A DNA stretch of 64,000 nt from Polytrichum commune (lineage: Eukaryota; Streptophyta; Polytrichopsida; Polytrichales; Polytrichaceae): contig OX485806.1 in assembly GCA_950295325.1 (NCBI GenBank), positions 6,386,001 through 6,450,000 of the forward strand, given 5' to 3'. This document shows, piece by piece, positions 55,469 to 64,000 of the stretch. Position numbers and translations under genes: made by a program. Each line of letters opens with the position of its first letter. Position 1 is the first letter of the stretch. Below the pieces are notes generated by a model that ran no database searches, was not told where the DNA came from, and saw nothing but the letters and a program-made list of their open reading frames with translations.

Positions 55469-57059
55469 CACAGAGCGGATATAAATACCCAAAGAAGTTA
55501 TGTAGGTTACCAGTGGGGCACATAGAGTCAAGGCAACTACTACTAAAGCTTATATGTAAGGGAAAGGGTGCTAAAACCAACATATGTAAATGTCTCCCAA
55601 CTACCAACACTCTGCTACCTTGAATTGTTCCATTAAAAAGGAATGGCCGGGCCCACATAGTGATGGGTTTAGATGCCATTAGTGGTGCCACCTCGTACCA
55701 AGCCTCCACTACCTTCATATAGTAGGCAACGGGCTCCACTCTACCTCGGGTCAGTTCAAGGTGGGTTTAGGGTGGCTTGTCAATGCCTATTATAGCCATA
55801 TAATTCATGGGATGGGGTGGTGGGGGGACAACTACCCTTCATAAAGGGGTCGGTTAAGGGGCACAAAGCCTAGAGGGTTGGTTATGGGCACAAAGGGGGT
55901 TAGTTCTAGTGGGAATATCGCGGGGGTCCTCATCACATGCAAGGCCGTGATACATGGGACCTAGGGGTTGGATTGAAGAAGCTACACTATAAAGGATGTT
56001 TAGTGTTTGATACACTAAATACAAACGCATACACTAAATGTCAATATCCCTATGAAAGTAAGTAATGTTAAATGTAAACTCGAACACTAAATACCAACTA
56101 TGGTAATATGTGGAAGTTACTTGTCTAGATTTCGTGTTAGTAAGGATATGAAAAAAAATGCCGCCGACTTCGGCAAATGAGAGATTAATGAGCCGGAAGA
56201 TGGGGCGTCATCCCCAAAATCGCAAGTCTAGTGAAATCCATGCTTCTTATGAAGGGAGGTAACAATATGAAAAGTAGCAGCACATTTATGCCTAACACTA
56301 ATCGTCAAGAAATTGAAAATTCGTGTTGAACAGGGTAAGGTGGTAACAACATTAGATATAATCAAACACTAAAGATCATATTCAGTGTAGTGACTCTAAC
56401 TTTGAATAAACATCAAATATACATTTAAACTTTTTGTTATACCTATATTTAGCCCAAACACTAGTATAAATACACGCGCTTTATATCAAGCACGTAGCCA
56501 TATGCATGTGCAATAGCTTAAAGTGTTGGTTTAAGCACCGTCTACCTTGAGTATCAAGATGTTCAAAGTTTCGCACCATTTTTGTAGTGCGTTGTAGTAC
56601 ATACACACACACACACACACACCAAGTTTAACAGTCACACATTCCTTTGGTAGAGTGACATTTCAAAGGGGAATTTCGAGACTATTCTCCTTTAATTTGG
56701 AAGCCGAAAGCACTTGTGGTGTGGGGTGCCTTCATGGACAGTGTGGGGTGCATTAAATGATGCTCAGTAGGAATCCTTCAATGGCCTCATGATGCTCGTC
56801 ATCAAGCATTCATTCATGTGTAACTTTTCCAATACATTCTCGCTCGAATTACTTTACAAAGAATAACACTTACCATGTGAGATGCAAGTGGCACACATTT
56901 CCTTGGAAGACTTTTGGCTAGATTCCGCGAGTGCCATATGCATTCATGTGATTGACAATGTCATTCTAGGAATAAGACAAAGTTGTGTACGGTGGTGTCG
57001 TTTTGAGTAACGTGAGTGGACCTAAAAGGGGAAATCTTTGCTATACACCCCACTTTTCT
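55469..57059. other. Intergenic DNA rich in CACTAAAT motifs
   Basis: (A)CACTAAAT or close variants recur around 56,020-56,110 and again near 56,370. This is suggestive of subterminal repeats of a further element whose ends I could not define. An (AC)n run lies at 56,601-56,622. No gene is supported. Confidence 0.4.
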
Positions 57060-57340
57060 TAGGATAATCGTCACATGGTTAGGGTGAGATGATCAAGATG
57101 TTCAAGTTGAGATCGTAACCACATTCTTCATAATTTTTAAAGCTCGTATGAGTATCTCGTTCATTATGAAAGTGAAGATTTTCTTTCTTCTTTAGTTATC
57201 ATATAGGTTCTTCCGATTGCATAGATTGTTGAATTTAGAGTGATTAAACAAGTGCACTTTCTGGTATCCATTCTTATATCCACTCCTAGTCACATGTCAT
57301 CGTTCAAATATAGATGTTCAATAAAGATAAGTAATTGAAT
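57060..57340 (+). repeat. Dispersed repeat family E copy
   Basis: TTTTTAAAGCTCGTATGAGT, TTGAATTTAGAGTGATTA, CATGTCATCGTTCAAATA and TAGATGTTCAATAAAG occur in family order. Confidence 0.55.
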
Positions 57341-57447
57341 CCTGCAAGTTAACCTGAAAAGGGTTCCAAGAGGGTTGACGGGTTCAAGAAGATCATTATT
57401 GCACAATACATTGTATCAATAGATTGGCAATAAATGTGACAATAAAT

Positions 57448-57481
57448 GAACGAACGAATGAATGAATGAATGAATGAATGA
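57448..57481. repeat. (GAAT)n microsatellite
   Basis: A GAAC/GAAT tetranucleotide run of about 34 bases. Confidence 0.9.
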
Positions 57482-60072
57482 TGGATACATCAAATACTCC
57501 AACAAAACCAACACCACAAGTTGTTCATAGAGTATGTATAAGCATGTATAAATTAATTCCATTTTTATGGTAACACTTGGGTCATGCTTGTTTCCCACTT
57601 CTTTGTCACTCTAGCCATTTCTTGACCACCAATTGTTTCTTACACAAGCTAGAGGCTTCATTCCCAAATGGATTGAAACTGAAATCTAGTAACATTTGGG
57701 AATATGACTTGTGTCATTCAAGAATGCTTGTAGGAATTTGATTTTAGCGGACATGTGTATATTGTCGCATCATCTTATGATAACATCTAATAACAATAAT
57801 TATCATACATCGTAAAGATATAGTCAAGTGTAATGGAAATTTCAACTATAGGCCCATACATAAGTGGCCTTGCCTACGGAAATCTCATACGTACTTGTGA
57901 CCGACTCCACATATTTGTGTATATGGAGTACTCCCATGGCTTATTTCCTATATTTGGGATCAAGGTTATAGAAATCTCTCTAAGATCAATTGTAAAAACA
58001 AGGTAGTTTTGTGAACTGTGAATTGGTATGAAGATCCATAACTGCATGGTTGACCTAAAATTGCACATTTCATGCTACCATACATGTCGAGAAGAATTGT
58101 TGTGGAATAGGATATTGAAAGGGCATTTTGATAAATTAATTTGAAATCACAAAATATTAATAGATTGAGATTGGATTTGAGCACTTGTGTAGATTCTAGC
58201 GATGATTGAATTTCCTATAATTATTGATTTGGTAAATCACCTTGTATGTGCACACACTCATAGCTTAAATGGGCATAATATTGAGAGAGTTGCAAGATGA
58301 ATATCTCACAAGTGCCCAACGGTGCACTCTAAGTTGTAGTACTTGTTCATCTAGATTTTCTTTATATAAAAAAATGTTTAAAGTGAACATGTCCCGTACT
58401 TAGTACATATAGAAGAGATATTATTAAATACAAGGTTTGTAGATATTTTTGGATTATTGTACAATGTTCCTAATGTTTTAAAAATACGATATGCATGATT
58501 TGGGTTCTAGGCATGAGTGGTTGCATATATTTTGAACACGTGTGTGTAGAGGCTTTGTGTAATCTCCATAATGGTTTGTACTCTCTCTCCCCCCCTCTCT
58601 CTCATGTTTTTTTTTTAAATGTATAGCCAAACCCAAAAACTAAAATTTAGAATACTTGGTGTTGTTAGAGTTATGAGTAAAGGCCTGGAAAGGAATGGCA
58701 CAAAATTGCTAGTTTCATGCCTCTTTGAAGGTCTTTAGGTGCAGTGTTTTCATCTTAGAAATTTGAGTTGAAGTATTTTATGTATTTGCACAACTTTGAT
58801 GCAATTCTTTCAAAAACACTTTCTAACAAGAAAAGAATGATGAAATTGCAACACTAAACATAATTAGGGGAATAGCAACATAGCATTCCAAATCAAACTC
58901 TTTGACTCCTTACATAACATTACCAACCAACGGGTGTTTGTTCTATGGATCTTGAGAATGTAACCATGGGATGTACAAACATTGCGCATGGAGAACAAGA
59001 TTCAAAGTGTACTCCCAACATCCCATTGTTAAATTCTTAGGCTCCACAACTACTTAGTAATGCCATGTACAATTTACTCCATATTGTACAAAAACTAGCA
59101 TCTTATAACTATGAGCAACCTAATGCTCTATCTTCAACACTCCCACTATGCAAGTAATCAAAGGATTGTAATTTCAATGCTCTTCATAATGATTTTTACA
59201 TATTTTTACAAGTGTCATGTTTTCAAATGACACAACTTCAAAGAGTCACCAAAATCTGCTATATTGGCATTTTCTTCACCATATTGGGGCAATATGTAGT
59301 TCTTTCACCATTATCCAAACACCCGGCGCACTCTTGAGAGGTATCTTTGCTTTTCTAAAGGTTATCTCTCTCTATCAACACCTTAACTTGGTTGTTTTTC
59401 ATTGTTAGAATTGTCTTTGGGCAGAGTTGTTGAAAAACATCTTTTGCTTGCTAGTTCTTCTCTTATTTATTGAATTGCAACTTAGTTATCTCTTACTTGT
59501 TCCTCAATATTTGGACCAAGACCAAACAAAAGCGATTTAGAAGATTGGTCCACCTCAACCACCGTAGGAACCTCACTTCTCCCAATTGGATGCATTTCCA
59601 AAACACTCCCAAAACTCATACTATCATTTATGAACACAACATCTCTCATGTGTACAAACACGTCCAAGTGTGCTATCTCCAAAGCACAATCCTAGGAGTT
59701 CTATACAAAAATTGGTATATTTCCTACCTTTTATAAAACAATTCATATTTTTATTTTTATTTTTATTTTTTCACTTTGAAGCTACCGAAAGCCAATTTTT
59801 TTTTCTCGATTAAATTCCAAGATTTACCTTTACCATTCGGCAATTTTCCTAGTTTCTAAAATTTTCTTCGGTATATTTATGAAGTTAAGTATATTAAGTC
59901 AATTTCTTTATATAAAATAAAATTGGTGTTATGCTTTTAAGGGAGTGAATTTGTGTTGAAAGAAATTCCAAGTATCCCTGGAAAGAGTTGAACCTTGCCA
60001 AGCCCCCACCATCTTGGGGCCAAGAATGTAGCCTTTGAAAAATGTATGGATCCAAAGAGGGTGCATACATTT
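57482..60072. other. AT-rich intergenic DNA, nothing recognised
   Basis: Only short frames without motifs occur. A (CT)/(C) run lies at 58,582-58,603. Confidence 0.5.
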
Positions 60073-60395
60073 TTAGAGGTTGGTTAGTACAACATTACAT
60101 GCACCCTTGAAACTAATCAACATCCTTAGAATTGGGAACAAAACTGAAGTTATTGAACAAGAAACGTCACTTGCAGAAGACATATAACGTGAATGGTTGG
60201 CATATATGAACCAATACTTAGTTTCATTTTCCCACAAAGGAATTGCCTCTTCAATGATATTATCAAAGTTCTCATATGGCCCCTCCCAAGCAATTCTAAG
60301 AAAAGCTTCCAAATTTTTGTTTTCAACCCAGCATACCTTGAATCACTCACAACCGATACCCAAATGTGATCCCCCAAACCATCATAAGCACCCAC
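60073..60395 (-). pseudogene. Broken coding fragment sharing a motif with 2.6 kb
   Basis: Two overlapping frames joined by a frameshift encode SDSRYAGLKTKIWK, then AFLRIAWEGPYENFDNIIEE, AIPLWENETKYWFI. The second part resembles the peptide encoded at 2,619-2,741. Another minus frame further upstream (61,198-60,908, containing SYELAEFFWRFPNEYAMIQT) could belong to the same decayed gene. I do not recognise the family. Confidence 0.35.
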
Positions 60396-63117
60396 AACTT
60401 ACAATCAACCCACCAACATGAAAATCCAACATAAATGTTCCTCGAACCTCCATGCATCTGCGAACATCATCATTCAACTTACAATCAATCTATTGTCAAG
60501 ACAAGGCCACAATCACCATAACTACTATTACCCACAATTGCAAAACCAAAACAAAAGATGGAAAAAAACTACCATTTTAGTACTTATTTCAATGTACCCT
60601 TGAACGAGATTGACAAGTGGTGCAAGATCGGAAGCCACCCACTAAGCTTGAAGCCAAACACGGAGCTTGAAAACATCATTTAAAAATACAAAAGTAGAAG
60701 CGGAAGCTCAAAGCATGAATGGGGTAAAGAGAAAAAACCCTAATGGAGGAGTGAGGTACTTTGCCCAAGGGGCTCAAACTCTTCTTATACTTGTGAGAGA
60801 GGGTCCATGGCAGCTTAGAGCCTCAAAACCCTAATTGGCCTAATGACAACGGAACCAATCATAAATCAGCCTCCATGGTTTTGACCTTATGAGTCATGAC
60901 TCTAGTATTACCCTAGTAATATTTCCGCCCTATCCCTAGTCCCTTCAGCTACTTTCCTAAAATTAAAACATTGACTCGGTAAATATCCCAAACTGTGATG
61001 CCTCAACTGGCCATATTGCCAATCTATTCTCCCTTGAACCGGTTGATTTCCGACCTCAACAATTTTACATCGGTACCTCGTCTGAATCATTGCATACTCA
61101 TTTGGAAATCTCCAAAAAAATTCGGCTAGCTCGTAACTAAATGTTGGTACTCCCCGTACATCGCTCCAAAGACATCTTTGCTCGCCTTTCCATATCATTG
61201 GAAAACGGTGCCCTAGTTATTCACCTTAATGCATAGTTGACACCTTAATGCAACTTTGAATTGTTAATGAACACCCTTCATATTGCAATGTCCAAGCCGA
61301 CGATGCCCAAACTTACGTGCATTATCTTTCTTCGATGATTGTGCCAAATTGGTTGCATCCAGTTACATTTATTGTCTATTGTGCATCTTACATTCTTTTT
61401 GTAATTGTATTATCCCACATTCACTAAGCTCACGTAGTTGACAATTGTGTGGTTACAACTCACATATACTGCAATGGTATGCACTCTCCATCACATTGTT
61501 GTGCGTACTGCACATGATGCTTTATTTTCATTTTATTAGTGCCAAAATGTAGTTTCCACATGAAATTTAAGAGGGTTTTGGCCAATGTAAGATTGACACA
61601 TGGCAAAATTGAAGGAGTATAATTATATTTTGTTGGAATGTAGAGGCCTCTAGTGTAGAAGAATATCATCACAAATTGTTGGGAATTTGAGCCAGTTGAA
61701 GACTCCATGTTGGCGGACTCGTGTCTTTTGATGAGTGGTTGCCCCATTATATAGACAATGTTTGTGCAAGGATGGATATGTTATGAATATTGCTTGACTA
61801 ACAAATGGTATAATAATATACATATTAATACTATTACTAGTGATAGTTGATGTTGCTTTCCATTTTTATTTATGTTTCTTAAGGCCATGCTAAGTGAATG
61901 CTAAGAGGCAACTAAGGACCTTGTTGAGCATCACGATAGCTTATCGTGTGTAAGAAAATTTTGACTCATGCTCAAGTCCAAAACATGAGTGGCCTTGTCT
62001 TTCAGAATTTATATATGAGGTTAACCCTAAGTGCTTATGAGAACATGGGGGTTTGAGCGCTTCCTAAGATGGTCTATAAACTAACAACTTTCAGAAAATT
62101 TTAGGCATAATGCCCCTTTAACATATGTTGGGATTTTCTAACATAACGAATGATGGTGGCATGAGTATTATTCACTCTACCATAATGAATCGACATTTCA
62201 GGTAGGCCATTAAGGTAACCTAGGGCCTACCTCTCCCCCTTTAGAAAGGGGGCTAAGCCTAGAGGCTTTGTAATGTTATAATTTGAGGATATCTTGAGAA
62301 TTATTATAAAAGAGAAGTTGGGAGGCACCATCAAAGAATCACATCCATATGGTAAGAAATTTAATCAAACGATTTTGGTCACCTTCTAATGAATATTGAA
62401 GTAAAAACTTTCAAAACTCATCAAAATCATATATCTTGATGTTTGATGAATTACTTGACATGCTCACTCAATATTGAAGATGCTTTGGATTTGTGGAATA
62501 TAACATTACACAACCCCTTGGCTACATTTTGTGGGACCGTGTATCACATGAGCTGAATTATAATTCAATTTTGGAAGTCCTTGTGTACAAGTTGCATTCA
62601 TGCTATGTATTGTGAACTTTTCAACAAGCATCCATAAATGATCAGACTTTGAAATGCGTCAGAGGTTGAATAAATGATCAACAATTCAATAACAACACTT
62701 GTGTTGCATTAGCAAATCCACGATGAAGCATCAACAAATATCTCATCCAAAATGGTACCTACCCTGTTTTAGTCATGGTTATCAAAAGTGATTGTTTTAT
62801 GATCCCGTCAATGAATACACATGTCATCCCAATTGTGTTCACAACTAAGTATGGAACATAGTTAACAAACTTCAAAGATGCAATCCAATGTGTTCTAACA
62901 TGTGTCTCAATAGTGTTTGTTCTTTGATTCCCATGGAACCACACATCAATCAAATATAGATGTCCTATTAAGAAAAATAACCAAATAACACCCACATACC
63001 TAAATGGAATCCTTGATGCCTCTCTACCCCTAGAGTAGAGGCACCCATAACATATCACTTAAGAGGTTCTATGCCAAATTTAGAGAAATATAAGACAATG
63101 CAAAAATTTCCCATGTA
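60396..63117. other. AT-rich intergenic DNA with a family E repeat
   Basis: A family E copy covers about 62,870-63,005 (ATCAAATATAGATGTCCTAT). No gene is supported beyond the fragment noted at 60.1-61.2 kb. Confidence 0.45.
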
Positions 63118-63936
63118 GGAAGACATAAATAAGGAGGATTGCAATTTTTTTTGGTATTTTCATTCCTTTAAATTGATATTTTTATGAATTTTTGAAGCCA
63201 AAAGTTGGCATGAACACATTACCAATGTATGGAGTATGCCATAACCGCTCATTTTGAGACAAATTCCTCCTCACTTTAGCACTAAAAATTGGGGATATGC
63301 GTCATGGCACTATCGATTCCTTGGTGATACCATAATCAAAGTTACAAACTTAGGGTTAGTTTCCATGTAGGCTGCTACACCTGCCAAATTCTAGTGGAAA
63401 TGTAGATACCGTCAAACCATGAAACATGGAACCTTATTTTAACCACATACGAAAAGAAATTACATAAATTATTTGCAACCTATTCGAAACTATGACACGC
63501 TATAGATTCCTGATGGGATCTTGATTGAGAATGGGAGCCTCTATTCTAGTTTGGGACACATCCAACAAAACCAAATGTGAGGATTGATGTATGTGATTTT
63601 GAGTCTTGCAAATTCCTAGATGTTGGATAAGTTTAGGTCAAGGCATCCATAGTCAACTAGGTCCATTTAACTGCTCACTAGGGTCATGCAATGCTGACAT
63701 AGATGAGATCTATAGTAGAGGCGCCTATTCATGATCATGACCCCATCACCAATCTATAGGGTACCAAAAATGCGATCAGTTTGGCACCAAAAGTGGCATC
63801 ACATATGTCTTGGTTTTGAGTGGTAAAGTGAGGAGGAATGAGCGGTTACAACGAGCAATTATGGCATACTCTAAACATTGGTAATATGTTTGGGCCAACT
63901 TTTGGCTTCAAAAATTCATAGTAATTCCAATTTAAG

Positions 63937-63971
<35 letters not shown>

Positions 63972-64000
63972 CAATCCTCCTTTTTTTTTTAATCTTCCTT
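63118..64000. mobile_element. Foldback element reaching the window end
   Basis: The arms 63,118-~63,340 and ~63,760-64,000 are inverted copies: AAGGAGGATTGCAA, GAATTTTTGAAGCCAAAAGT, ACCAATGT..(A)GAGTATGCCATAA and TCCTCCTCACTTTA occur at the left and in reverse complement at the right. The right arm carries an (AT)n run (63,939-63,968). The right terminus may lie outside the window. A diverged arm of the same family occurs at 38,050-38,300 inside the Harbinger spacer. It is non-coding. Confidence 0.75.
63939..63968. repeat. (AT)n microsatellite
   Basis: An AT dinucleotide run inside the right arm of the foldback element. It is absent from the left arm, so it expanded after the arms formed. 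Confidence 0.9.

Noticed and set aside
55398-55739. 113-codon minus-strand frame
   Set aside because: It crosses the right end of the family D element and shows no protein-like conserved block.
1-64000. CRISPR arrays, bacterial operons, riboswitches or plasmid features
   Set aside because: The window is plant nuclear DNA with spliced genes; tandem repeats here have diverged units without regular spacers.

Overview
This looks like nuclear DNA from a land plant with a large, repeat-rich genome. Two host genes are well supported in 64 kb: an R2R3-MYB of the MIXTA type and an AP2/ERF-like gene, both on the minus strand. The rest is AT-rich sequence dominated by DNA transposons, MITE-like elements, foldback elements, SINEs and one decayed LINE. 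I recognise no LTR-retrotransposon gag or pol. The sequence does not fix the lineage. The divergent AP2 domain and the two-exon MYB would fit a non-flowering lineage as well as an angiosperm, so I name no species.

Layout. 1-0.6 kb: end of an element cut by the window edge, holding a 41-bp-arm hairpin. 4.2-10.5 kb: a decayed LINE on the minus strand (endonuclease, reverse transcriptase and C-terminal parts), split by four later insertions: a 333-bp MITE, a 395-bp Tourist-like MITE with TTA duplications, a 1.3-kb hAT-like element with poly-G ends and an 8-bp duplication, and a SINE with its own target duplication. 11.4-14 kb: a terminal-inverted-repeat element and a 1.1-kb foldback. 15.15-17.56 kb: the MIXTA-like MYB gene with its TATA box. 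18.8-31.4 kb: MITE-like elements, a second SINE, a pogo-like remnant, diverged tandem repeats, a second poly-G element, a 5S rRNA-like segment and a 147-bp palindrome.

32,102-41,051 is a structurally complete 8.95-kb PIF/Harbinger transposon. It has TAA duplications, matching ends that start GGGCATGGCCACC, an intact DDE transposase on plus and a Myb/SANT-like accessory protein on minus, facing each other. 44.5-48.1 kb holds the AP2/ERF-like gene, with tandem repeats on both sides: three diverged copies of its promoter/leader upstream, and a 93-bp minisatellite plus a ~350-bp tandem array downstream. 50-64 kb is again repeats, including the third poly-G element and a long foldback reaching the window end.

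The least familiar item is the poly-G-ended family. Three elements (two of them near-identical 344-348 bp copies 27 kb apart) end in CTCG followed by a G run of about 10-21, sit in 8-bp target duplications (one copy has lost two bases of the CTCG), and carry TATAGGGT-like subterminal motifs. The duplication length points to the hAT superfamily. The extreme homopolymer G ends look unusual.
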